Part shown: piece after piece, positions 49,423 to 57,453 of the stretch
Numbering within the stretch: position 1 is the first letter of the stretch
Layout: every line of letters starts with the position of its first letter
Origin: an uncultured Lachnospiraceae bacterium
Lineage (GTDB): Bacteria; Bacillota; Clostridia; Lachnospirales; Lachnospiraceae
Direction: 5' to 3'
NCBI GenBank assembly: GCA_910579395.1
Contig: CAJTUC010000011.1
Location: 40,055-104,054 of the forward strand
DNA length: 64,000 nucleotides
Made by a program: the position numbers and the translations under genes
The notes under the pieces: model-generated
What the model saw: the letters and a program-made list of their open reading frames with translations, nothing else
The model's database searches: none
What the model was told of the DNA's origin: nothing

Positions 49423-50814
49423 TTATTGCAGACGGATATAGCCGTCCAGTTCCGCCCGGATTTCTTTTGCGGTTTCGCTTTCCGTCTGCCATATGCTGTT
49501 ATTGCTGCCTGTCGGGTAGAGCAGGAAATCATTTTTCCGGTCTTTGTCTATGACGAAGAGAAGCGTATATTCCAGTTCTTCACCGCTCTGCATTTCGCGG
49601 AAGAAGAAGGAACTTCGTATGGCAGGGCTTGTATTGACGGCTTTGTCAAAATAAACTGCCGAATCATCTATCTGCAAAAAGTAATTCTCTTCCGGAACCG
49701 GAGTATAGTAATCTTCCGCCCATGTGTATGCGTTATCCTGATTTTTGGCAACATACGCCAGTGTAAAATTCACAGGTACGCTGCAGCCGGTATAGCAGTG
49801 AACTTTAATGTTCACCCGAAGAACTTCCTGTTCGGTCTGTGTTTCTTCCAAAAGTTGGCCGCCTTTGCCATAGTGTATTCTTGTATAAGGGCGCAGCGTC
49901 TTATCGGCATTCAGCCAGCCGTCAAATCTTGAGTAGTCGAAGAAATCTTCTTCGTCAAATCCCGCGATACTGTTCAGAAACTCATAATCCGTGACTGTAT
50001 AGCTGTATGCGTTATCCCTGTTGTATAATTCTTCACCGATCTGAAAGATTTTGTCTTCCGGTATGCCGAGTTTCACGAGGGCATCCCAGTTCTTCTGGCT
50101 TTCCAGTGCAGCGAGGTCTGCATTTTTTTCTGCCTGTTCCCGGAGCGCTTTTTCCTCTTCGGCCTCATAGTGCCCGTCACCGACCCGCGTTACCGTCAGA
50201 CTGTCCGCGAATTTAAGAAGTTCTTTCTGATCTATCGTGCAGTCCGCTATGATATGCAGTACATAACCGTCATTCTCGTTAAAAAGGAAAAGATAAGTGG
50301 GAGATTGGTATTTCTGTGCCTCCTGAAAAGTAATGACATCGGCGTCCATACCGCTTAACATAGTGTGTTCTATGTTTTCGATGTCGGTCACGGTAAGTTC
50401 TCCGTTTATTTTTTCAAGTTCTGCCGTTGTGTAGACGGGCATGACAGTGATCCAGCCTTTATCGCTGTTATCTATGGAAAGATACTTTCCGTCGCCTGCA
50501 TCTTTGAGCCCTTCCGGTATATAGGAGGATGTCACCTGGTATTCGCCCGGGACGAGTTCATAGTTCAGCGTAAATTCATAAGTCAGTTCGTCCGCATTCC
50601 GATGCGCGGTTTTCTGGAAATAGACGACTGCCGCATAGACGACAGAGGGTACTGCGATGATCAGGATAAGGACTGCCGCGGCGCTCATCCAGTTATGATA
50701 TGTTCTTTTTCTGTTTTTCATTTGTTTGATTTCCCTTTTCCGAATCTGTTCATAGGCTTCCTGTAATCTGTCCTCTACAATCTGAGGAAGTTTTTCTTCC
50801 ATATTTTTTTTCAT
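49423..50814 (-). CDS. Membrane-anchored anti-sigma factor
   Basis: 463 residues. An N-terminal cytoplasmic helical part of about 42 residues (LPQIVEDRLQEAYEQIRKRE) that should bind the sigma factor is followed by one membrane helix (about residues 43-66) and a large extracellular domain. The domain includes a DUF4367-like segment (VPGEYQVTSSYIPEGL, YVLHIIADCTIDQKELLKFADSL). The start overlaps the sigma gene's stop by 4 bp (ATGA), the usual arrangement for ECF sigma/anti-sigma pairs. The outer domain probably senses an envelope signal; which is unknown. Confidence 0.8.
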   Translation of the reverse strand: MKKNMEEKLPQIVEDRLQEAYEQIRKREIKQMKNRKRTYHNWMSAAAVLILIIAVPSVVYAAVVYFQKTAHRNADELTYEFTLNYELVPGEYQVTSSYIPEGLKDAGDGKYLSIDNSDKGWITVMPVYTTAELEKINGELTVTDIENIEHTMLSGMDADVITFQEAQKYQSPTYLFLFNENDGYVLHIIADCTIDQKELLKFADSLTVTRVGDGHYEAEEEKALREQAEKNADLAALESQKNWDALVKLGIPEDKIFQIGEELYNRDNAYSYTVTDYEFLNSIAGFDEEDFFDYSRFDGWLNADKTLRPYTRIHYGKGGQLLEETQTEQEVLRVNIKVHCYTGCSVPVNFTLAYVAKNQDNAYTWAEDYYTPVPEENYFLQIDDSAVYFDKAVNTSPAIRSSFFFREMQSGEELEYTLLFVIDKDRKNDFLLYPTGSNNSIWQTESETAKEIRAELDGYIRLQ

Positions 50815-51326
50815 AGGCGCCCTCCTTTTTTCTGTTGAACCGTCATTTCATCGCGCAATGCTTCGCGTCCGCGTTTGAGGCGGGTCGCTACTGTATTCTC
50901 CTTCATCTCCATATAGGCTGCGATTTCCTTTACTTTCATTCCATAGACATAATATAAAGTAAAAATGCTGCGGTCTTGTTCTTTGAGCGGTTCGATCAGT
51001 TCCTGGAATTCCTGTATTCCGTCGCTTTCTGTGCATTCCGGTTCCGGGATATCCTCCGTTGGGATATGCCGATTCTGTTTTTGAAGAATATTTTTACAGT
51101 TATTGATCAGAATTCGCACCATCCATGTTTTGAAATAGGCGTTTTGCCGCAGGGTGCCGATTTTTTCATAACAGTTCAGGACCGTTTCAGCCATCGCATC
51201 CGCCACATCCTCCGGGTTGTGAAGAAAACCTCTGGCGACTTTGTACATGCTCTGCTTATTTTCTTCCATCAGTGTTATAAAGGCCTCGGCATCACCTCTT
51301 TTTGCTTTTTTTACAAGAAGCTCCAC
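50811..51326 (-). CDS. ECF-type RNA polymerase sigma factor
   Basis: 171 residues: region 2 (GDAEAFITLMEENKQSMYKV, then NPEDVADAMAETVLNCYEKI and FKTWMVRILINNCKNIL) and region 4 (EQDRSIFTLYYVYGMKVKEI, then MKENTVATRLKRGREALRDE), with no region 1 or 3. It starts with GTG (51326), preceded by AAAGGAG with 9-base spacing. It would direct transcription of an envelope-stress-type regulon and usually its own operon. A 6-bp dyad ATGTCC-N8-GGACAT (51356-51375) lies before it. No canonical -35/-10 is obvious, which fits self-directed ECF transcription. Confidence 0.92.
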   Translation of the reverse strand: MELLVKKAKRGDAEAFITLMEENKQSMYKVARGFLHNPEDVADAMAETVLNCYEKIGTLRQNAYFKTWMVRILINNCKNILQKQNRHIPTEDIPEPECTESDGIQEFQELIEPLKEQDRSIFTLYYVYGMKVKEIAAYMEMKENTVATRLKRGREALRDEMTVQQKKGGRL

Positions 51327-51538
51327 CTGTTCTCTCTCCTTTCGTCGTTCTGCTCATGTCCGATCTGGTGGACATTTTATCTATTAGACATTTGAGAAGG
51401 GGAAAAAATTGCAAAATTTCATTTTTTTTATCGGCTTGTGCAAAAACGGAATTGATTTACCGCTGAAAAAAGAATACATTATATAGTAAGAAAGTTTTTA
51501 GCATAAATTTTTTGACAGAAATATTCCAGGAGTCAGCT

Positions 51539-52927
51539 ATGATATCGATAAAGAAAACAGAAGATAAAAACACATCCCATGTACTGAACATGACATCGGG
51601 GAATCCCTATTCCCTGATGATCAGTTTTACGATGCCTATTTTTTTAAGTCAGGTGTTCCAGCAGCTGTACAATACGGCGGACGCTTTTATTGTGGGCAGA
51701 TACCTTGGGACGAATGCGCTGGCGGCGGTCACTTCATCGGGAAATCTGATTTTTTTGATGGTCAGCTTTTTCATGGGCATGGGAATGGGCGGCGGCGTGG
51801 TTATTTCCCGGTATTTCGGGGCAAAAGATGATGGGCAGGTGTCCCGTTCCGTTCATACGATGATGGCGTTCGGCATTGTTTGCGGTCTGCTTTTAACGAT
51901 TATCGGCGTCGCGTTTACGCCGACTTTTCTTGTCTGGATGCAGACGGATCCGGAAGTCATGCCGGAGGCGGTGGAATATTTCCGATATTATTTTCTCGGC
52001 GCGCTGGCCGTCGTTCTTTATAATGTCTGCTGCAGCATTATGAATGCGGTCGGCAACAGTAAGCGGCCGCTGTATTATCTGATTTTTTCTTCGCTCGTCA
52101 ATATTTTACTGGATCTGCTTTTCATCGGCGGCTTTCATTGGGGCGTCTGGGCGGCGGCGCTGGCGACGGTCATATCCCAGGCCGCCAGCGTAGCGCTCTG
52201 TATGGTCTATCTGCTGCGCAAGGGCAATATTTTTACGGTGGAACTGCGAAGGATTCGCTTTCATAAAGATATTTTACTCGAAATCGTCAGCTATGGGCTG
52301 CCTTCGGGGGTACAGAATTCCGTTATCGCTTTTGCGAATGTTATCGTACAGTCGCAGATTAATTCGTTTGGCAGGCTGGCGATGGCCGGGTATGGCGTTC
52401 ATGCCAAAATAGAAGGTTTTGTGTTCCTGCCGGTAAACAGTTTTAATATGGCGGCGACGACTTTTATCAGCCAGAATCTGGGCGCGAGGCAGTATGAACG
52501 GGCGAAAAAGGGTGCACGCTTTTCAATTCTTGTTACTGTCATGATGGCGGAAACCATCGGGTTGATTTATTATATTTTTGCGCCGCAGCTCGTCGGTCTG
52601 TTCGATAATACGCCGGGCGTGGTCGAATATGGAGTGATGCAGGCACGCACTGTCGCACTTTTCTATTTTCTGCTTGCTTTTTCCCACTCGGTGGCGGCGG
52701 TCTGCCGCGGCGCAGGAAAGGCATTTGTGCCGATGCTCATTATGCTGATCGTCTGGTGCGGGGTGCGGATTACCTATATTATCATCGTCATGAAACTGTT
52801 CGGAGAAATCAGATATGTCTTCTGGGCGTATCCGCTGACTTGGAGTATCAGTTCGGTGATTTATCTGGTTTATTATCTGTTTTCTGATTGGGTGCACGGA
52901 TTTCAAAAGCGCGAGAAGAACTTCTAA
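51539..52927 (+). CDS. MATE-family exporter (third)
   Basis: 462 residues and 12 helices. Family motifs: MTSGNPYSLMISFTMPIFLS, LYNTADAFIVGRYLGTNALA, GMGGGVVISRYFGAKDDGQV and, in the second half, ATTFISQNLGARQYERAKKG. ATG 51539 follows CCAGGAG; the in-frame start at 51512 is rejected. The natural C-terminus seems to end near HGFQK, and the last residues REKNF plus the stop are read from structured repeat copy 5, exactly as at the end of the kinase gene at 19140. Substrate unknown. The 211 bp before it hold AT-rich sequence without a convincing promoter. Confidence 0.88.
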   Translation: MISIKKTEDKNTSHVLNMTSGNPYSLMISFTMPIFLSQVFQQLYNTADAFIVGRYLGTNALAAVTSSGNLIFLMVSFFMGMGMGGGVVISRYFGAKDDGQVSRSVHTMMAFGIVCGLLLTIIGVAFTPTFLVWMQTDPEVMPEAVEYFRYYFLGALAVVLYNVCCSIMNAVGNSKRPLYYLIFSSLVNILLDLLFIGGFHWGVWAAALATVISQAASVALCMVYLLRKGNIFTVELRRIRFHKDILLEIVSYGLPSGVQNSVIAFANVIVQSQINSFGRLAMAGYGVHAKIEGFVFLPVNSFNMAATTFISQNLGARQYERAKKGARFSILVTVMMAETIGLIYYIFAPQLVGLFDNTPGVVEYGVMQARTVALFYFLLAFSHSVAAVCRGAGKAFVPMLIMLIVWCGVRITYIIIVMKLFGEIRYVFWAYPLTWSISSVIYLVYYLFSDWVHGFQKREKNF

Positions 52928-53018
52928 AGACGTCTCGCCATTGGACGAGACGTCAAGAAGTTCTACGATTTGCAGAGCAAATCTATCTCGCGCAGAAGAA
53001 TCGCCTGTGCGATTCTTC
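52909..53018 (+). repeat. Structured intergenic repeat, copy 5
   Basis: Outer stem GCGCGAGA (52909-52916) / TCTCGCGC (52986-52993); arm 1 GAACTTCT/AGAAGTTC with inner GACGTCTCG/CGAGACGTC; arm 2 GATTTGC/GCAAATC (52967-52983); trailing GAAGAATCGC/GCGATTCTTC (52995-53018). The outer stem differs from copies 1-3 on both strands in a compensated way. Confidence 0.8.
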
Positions 53019-53098
53019 GTGGGTCGAGAATCGCAGAGCAGACTTTCTTCACCATGGGCTGTGGATGAGGAGAGGAATGAGGAATAATAGGAGGAGCA

Positions 53099-54907
53099 AT
53101 GTCCAGGATCATAGGAATTGATTTAGGAACGACGAATAGTCTTACCGCGGTGTGGCAGGATGGAAAAAGTGTGCTGGTACCGAATGCGTTCGGGGAATAT
53201 CTGACGCCGAGTGTGGTGAGTGTGGGAGAGGACGGAAGCATTTATGTCGGAAAGGCGGCAAAGGAAAGGCTGATTTCGCATCCAGGAGATACCGTCGGCG
53301 GATTCAAGCGGTACATGGGTACGGCAAGGGAGTGCAGGCTTGGCGGCAGAGCTTACCGGCCGGAGGAATTGTCCGCTTTTGTTTTAAAAAAGCTCAGAGA
53401 AGATGCGGAACGGTATCTGGGAGAAAAGGTCGAGGAGGCCGTTATCAGCGTGCCGGCTTATTTTAACGATATGGCGCGCAATGCGACAAAACGTGCCGGC
53501 ATCATTGCGGGATTAAAAGTGGAACGTATTATCAATGAGCCTTCTGCGGCGGCGCTCGCCTGTCAGAATCTGGACAGGGAAGAGGATACCGCGCTGCTCG
53601 TATTCGACTTTGGCGGCGGAACGCTGGATGTTTCCCTGGTGGAATGTTTTGACAACGTGATTGAAATACTGGCGGTCAGCGGCGACAACAAACTCGGCGG
53701 CCGGGATTTTGACGAACTGCTCGCCGATTATTTTATCCGGACACTGAAGCTGGAAAAAGAGGCGGAGCAGCCGGAAATACGAGAAATCATTCAGAAAAGC
53801 GCAGAACAGTGCAAGCGGGATCTGACAGAGCATGCGGCGGCAGAGATGTTTGTGAATTGTCGTGAAATTAATAGAAAGATTGAAATTACGAGGAAAGGAC
53901 TCGTCAGAATCTGCGCTTCCCTGTTCGACAGACTTGGCAAGCCGGTCCGCCGTGTGCTGACGGATGCACAGACTTCGGTTGACCAAATTAGTCAAATCGT
54001 GCTCGTGGGAGGTTCCTGTAAAATGCGGGTAGTACAGCAGTATTTGGAATATCTGCTGAAACGAAAAGACATTGAAGTCAGGGAACCGGACCATATGGTC
54101 GCTTATGGCTGCGGCGTCTATGCGGGCATCAAGGAGCGGAACGAGGACGTGAAGGATATGCTGCTGACGGATATCTGCCCGTTTTCGCTCGGCGTGGGAG
54201 TCATGAATCATCAGAACAGGGATAAGCCGCTGATGTCTTTTGTGATTGAAAGGAACAGCCCGCTGCCGGTAAGCCGGGAGGAAATGTATGTGACTGCGTC
54301 GGATTATCAGACGGAGATGGAATTCAGAATTTATCAGGGAGAGTCGATGTATGTGAAAGATAATATCGTTTTGGGAGAAATCCTGTTCCGGGTTCCGCCG
54401 CTTCCGAGGGGAGAGGTACAGTGCTTTATCCGCTTTACCTATGATATTAACGGCGTTCTGGAAGTAGAGGGCAGGGTTCCAGTGACGGAGGAAAAAAAGC
54501 ATATTATCATCGTGCATAAGGAATTGGAAATGACGGAAGAAGAGATTGCCGGGAAACTGAAAGAATTTGAAAAGCTGAAAGTGAACCCGGAAGAAAACGA
54601 GGAAAACAGGTATGTGCTGGAATGGGGGCAGCGGCTTTTCGTGCAGTGCGCACAGGAAGAACTGCGAAGTGATATCGTCAAAAGATTACAGTATTTTCAG
54701 CATGTAATGGCACATGATGCTTATCACCTGCCCAAGGTCAGAAAATATACGACGGTCTTTCTCGCCTATGTGGAAGGTATTTTGAATTGTTATACGGGAT
54801 TTAACGAGGAAATGCTGCAGGATGGCAGCTGGTATCAGGATGATGAGGAGGAAAAGGAAATAGAAGGCCTTTTCCGGGAATGGGATAATGATGATAGACA
54901 GGACTGA
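53099..54907 (+). CDS. hscC: HscC-like Hsp70 chaperone
   Basis: 602 residues. Actin-type ATPase: phosphate 1 IGIDLGTTNSLTAVW, connect 1 EAVISVPAYFNDMARNATKRAG, EPSAAALA, phosphate 2 LLVFDFGGGTLDVSLVE, adenosine site IVLVGGSCKMRVVQQYL. The substrate-binding half is diverged and shorter than DnaK's and has an extra acidic C-terminus (QDDEEEKEIEGLF). This agrees with the HscC branch, which works with a specialised J protein and not DnaJ. The next gene, overlapping by 20 bp, encodes a J-like protein, supporting the pairing. ATG 53099 has AGGAGG 8-13 bases upstream. The gene name is by resemblance to the HscC branch, not proven. Confidence 0.85.
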   Translation: MSRIIGIDLGTTNSLTAVWQDGKSVLVPNAFGEYLTPSVVSVGEDGSIYVGKAAKERLISHPGDTVGGFKRYMGTARECRLGGRAYRPEELSAFVLKKLREDAERYLGEKVEEAVISVPAYFNDMARNATKRAGIIAGLKVERIINEPSAAALACQNLDREEDTALLVFDFGGGTLDVSLVECFDNVIEILAVSGDNKLGGRDFDELLADYFIRTLKLEKEAEQPEIREIIQKSAEQCKRDLTEHAAAEMFVNCREINRKIEITRKGLVRICASLFDRLGKPVRRVLTDAQTSVDQISQIVLVGGSCKMRVVQQYLEYLLKRKDIEVREPDHMVAYGCGVYAGIKERNEDVKDMLLTDICPFSLGVGVMNHQNRDKPLMSFVIERNSPLPVSREEMYVTASDYQTEMEFRIYQGESMYVKDNIVLGEILFRVPPLPRGEVQCFIRFTYDINGVLEVEGRVPVTEEKKHIIIVHKELEMTEEEIAGKLKEFEKLKVNPEENEENRYVLEWGQRLFVQCAQEELRSDIVKRLQYFQHVMAHDAYHLPKVRKYTTVFLAYVEGILNCYTGFNEEMLQDGSWYQDDEEEKEIEGLFREWDNDDRQD

Positions 54908-55760
54908 TGCATTTCAAATATTGGAAATAGAGCCTACGGATAATAAAAAGGCAATCAGGAAAGCCTATGCGCGGCTGGTGAAAAAATATCATCCGGAGGA
55001 ACAGCCGGAAAAGTGGAAGGAAATCCACGATGCTTATGAAGCGGCGCTTCATTTGGCGGGGCATGATATTTCGCCGCGTGAATCTTATACGGCGCCGAAG
55101 GTGCCCTCTTTGGACAAGGCAAAGGATGACGCAGACGAGGTTGTGCTGGAAAAGGCAGTGGATAAGCCGGCGGATGCTCCGCCGGAAATGACGCAGAACC
55201 GGCAGGTGCAGAATGAGCAGGAAGAAATGAATGCCCTTTTTGAAAGGGTCAATGAGATCGCTTCCGGGCAGTTGGAACAGAGGCTGCAGCAGGAAAAAGA
55301 AGCACAGGATGAGAAAATTAGACGGTTTATTAAAATTATGACAGATTTACTGGAAAAAGAGATGTTTTCTCAGAAAACATGGAGTATCCTTCTGGAACAG
55401 GAGCATATTTTTCCGCTGCTTTGCAGCGACGAATTTCTGTATGCGTTCGGGGATTGCTTTCAGGGAAAACGGATTCCGGCGGATTTATACCGCTATTTGC
55501 GGAAACAAATCGTCAGAATTCAAAAATATGACGAGGAGAGACAACTGGAAGCCGGAGCTTCCTTATGGGAAGAGTGGAACAGCCTGGAAGACGCGATCGG
55601 ATACGCTGCGGGAAAAATCGATGCCGCCCATTATACCAATATCGGAAAACAGGTGAAAGAACAGGGGCAGCGTAAAAAGAGGGAAAAGATGTGGAATATT
55701 CTGAAAGCGTACCTGATGTTTTTGACGCTGATGATGTTAGTTTTTGGAATTTTTTTTTGA
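54888..55760 (+). CDS. J-domain-like membrane protein partnering the Hsp70
   Basis: 290 residues. The N-terminal ~55 residues follow the J-domain pattern (DAFQILEIEPTDNKKAIRKA, YARLVKKYHPEEQPEKWKEI, HDAYEAA), but the invariant HPD is HPE at residues 35-37. A charged helical middle follows (QNEQEEMNALFERVNEIASG), and a single hydrophobic helix closes the protein (residues ~268-290), which makes it a tail-anchored protein. The start overlaps the chaperone gene by 20 bp, so translation is coupled. ATG 54888 or 54891. Related to the DjlB/DjlC type that serves HscC. Whether HPE supports ATPase stimulation is unknown. Confidence 0.8.
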   Translation: MMIDRTDAFQILEIEPTDNKKAIRKAYARLVKKYHPEEQPEKWKEIHDAYEAALHLAGHDISPRESYTAPKVPSLDKAKDDADEVVLEKAVDKPADAPPEMTQNRQVQNEQEEMNALFERVNEIASGQLEQRLQQEKEAQDEKIRRFIKIMTDLLEKEMFSQKTWSILLEQEHIFPLLCSDEFLYAFGDCFQGKRIPADLYRYLRKQIVRIQKYDEERQLEAGASLWEEWNSLEDAIGYAAGKIDAAHYTNIGKQVKEQGQRKKREKMWNILKAYLMFLTLMMLVFGIFF

Positions 55761-55782
55761 TTTTGTATTGTGAGGTATTTTA

Positions 55783-57342
55783 ATGAAACTTTCAGATTTA
55801 ACAATTTACAACCCTATTACAATCCAGTGTCATGACAATCCGGACGCGGATGCACTCGCTTCCGGCTATGCGCTGTATACTTATTTCAGAGAGGCCGGAA
55901 AGGATGTCCGGCTCATCTATTCCGGGCGCAACGAGATTCAGAAGCCCAATCTGTGTCTGATGTTGAAACATTTGGAGATCCCCGTGGAATATGTGGCGAA
56001 GCCGGAAGAATTGATCGGAGATATGTCGGGATACAGGCTGCCCGGTCTGCTGCTCACGGTGGATTGTCAGTATGGGGCGGGGAATGTCGCGAAGATTCCT
56101 GCGGAGCATATAGCGGTCATCGATCATCATCAGATAGAAGCCATGGATATGGAGATGAGCGAAATTAATCCGGAACTGGGAAGCTGTTCGACGCTTGTCT
56201 GGGATATGCTGCGGAAAGAACAGTTTGATATTTTAGATTTAAAGCTTGGAACAGCGCTTTATTATGGTCTTTATTCGGATACCAATCAGTTTTCGGAGAT
56301 TTATAACCCGCTTGACATGGATATGAGGGAAGCGCTTCCCTGCGAGAAGTCCCTGATTAAATTGTTCCGCAATTCCAATCTGTCGCTGCGTGAGTTGGAA
56401 ATTGCCGGCGTTGCGTTGATACGGCATATTTATAACGATGACTATGGCTATGCCATCATCAAATCACAGCCCTGCGATCCGAATATTCTGGGCCTGATCA
56501 GCGATTTTCTGCTGCAGGTGGCGGAAGTATATACCTGCGTTGTCTATAATGAGGGAGTAGACGGCTATAAATTTTCGGTCAGAAGCTGCATCAGGGAGGT
56601 GCAGGCGAATGAACTCGCCGCTTTTTTGGCGGAAGGCGTTGGTTCGGGAGGCGGCCACCATGAGAAAGCGGGCGGTTTTATCAGTAAGCTGCGTTATGAG
56701 GAGGTTTACCCGACGCTGCATTCGGAAGCATTTTTCAGTGAGCGGCTGAACGACTATTTTGACAACACGCAGATCATCGATGCCAGAGAGTGCGAGATTG
56801 ATATTTCGGGGATGGAATCTTATGTGAAAAAGAGAATGCCGATCGGTTATGTGCTTGCAGAGGAGGTCCTGCCGGCAGGCACGCCGATTACGATTCGGAC
56901 ATTGGAGGGCGATGTAGATATGACGGTGGAGCCGGAACTGGTCATTATGATCGGAGTCAAAGGCGAGGTCTATCCGAATAAAAAAAGTAATTTTGAGAAA
57001 AACTATGAGTTGACGGGAGAACCCTACCATATGGCTGACTGTGCGTTAAAAATTGTTTATCAGCCGATGGTACACAATAGAAAGGACGGCTCGGTGCTGC
57101 CCCTTTCCGATTATGCGAAGGTCTGCATTGCCAATGGAGAGACACATATCCATGCCAGAGAGTTGACCGGAAGGGTCAAAGTTTTTACCGCGTGGGACAG
57201 AGAAAAATATACGTTGGGAAGGCCGGGAGATTATCTGGCGGTACGTTGTGATGACCGGCACGATATTTACATTGTGGAGAGAGATATTTTCTTTAAAACC
57301 TATGAAAAAAAGCAGGAACTGTACGCTGCCGGGGCCCGATGA
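55783..57342 (+). CDS. DHH/DHHA1 phosphoesterase with extra C-terminal domain
   Basis: 519 residues. DHH motifs: ITIQCHDNPDADALASGYAL, LTVDCQYG, AVIDHHQIEAMDME, ALYYGLYSDTNQFSE. DHHA1 motif EGVGSGGGHHEKAGGF near residue 291. Beyond this, about 190 residues form an unassigned beta-rich domain (MPIGYVLAEEVLPAGTPITI, GRPGDYLAVRCDDRHDIYIV). Core relatives degrade nanoRNA, pAp or cyclic dinucleotides. The C-terminal part may sense or position a nucleotide, which is speculation. It follows the J-like gene by 22 bp with GAGGTATTTT as ribosome binding site, so it may be in the chaperone operon. Confidence 0.82.
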   Translation: MKLSDLTIYNPITIQCHDNPDADALASGYALYTYFREAGKDVRLIYSGRNEIQKPNLCLMLKHLEIPVEYVAKPEELIGDMSGYRLPGLLLTVDCQYGAGNVAKIPAEHIAVIDHHQIEAMDMEMSEINPELGSCSTLVWDMLRKEQFDILDLKLGTALYYGLYSDTNQFSEIYNPLDMDMREALPCEKSLIKLFRNSNLSLRELEIAGVALIRHIYNDDYGYAIIKSQPCDPNILGLISDFLLQVAEVYTCVVYNEGVDGYKFSVRSCIREVQANELAAFLAEGVGSGGGHHEKAGGFISKLRYEEVYPTLHSEAFFSERLNDYFDNTQIIDARECEIDISGMESYVKKRMPIGYVLAEEVLPAGTPITIRTLEGDVDMTVEPELVIMIGVKGEVYPNKKSNFEKNYELTGEPYHMADCALKIVYQPMVHNRKDGSVLPLSDYAKVCIANGETHIHARELTGRVKVFTAWDREKYTLGRPGDYLAVRCDDRHDIYIVERDIFFKTYEKKQELYAAGAR

Positions 57343-57383
57343 TTGGACTGCTGCGATTTTCCTGATAGAATACAAATTTTTTC

Positions 57384-57412
57384 TTTCTATTTTGGCTCGT
57401 CTATGATAATAT
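57384..57412 (+). promoter_or_regulatory. Extended -10 promoter of glnS
   Basis: TTTCTA (57384-57389), 17 bp, TGA then TAATAT (57407-57412). Confidence 0.45.
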
Positions 57413-57453
57413 AGTAGTATTGACGGAATAGATAATGTCGGAGGAGGCAGCAG

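Noticed and set aside
35934..53018. Recent duplication of the three MATE genes
   Set aside because: The three proteins differ throughout and have different neighbours and regulators, so they are old paralogues.
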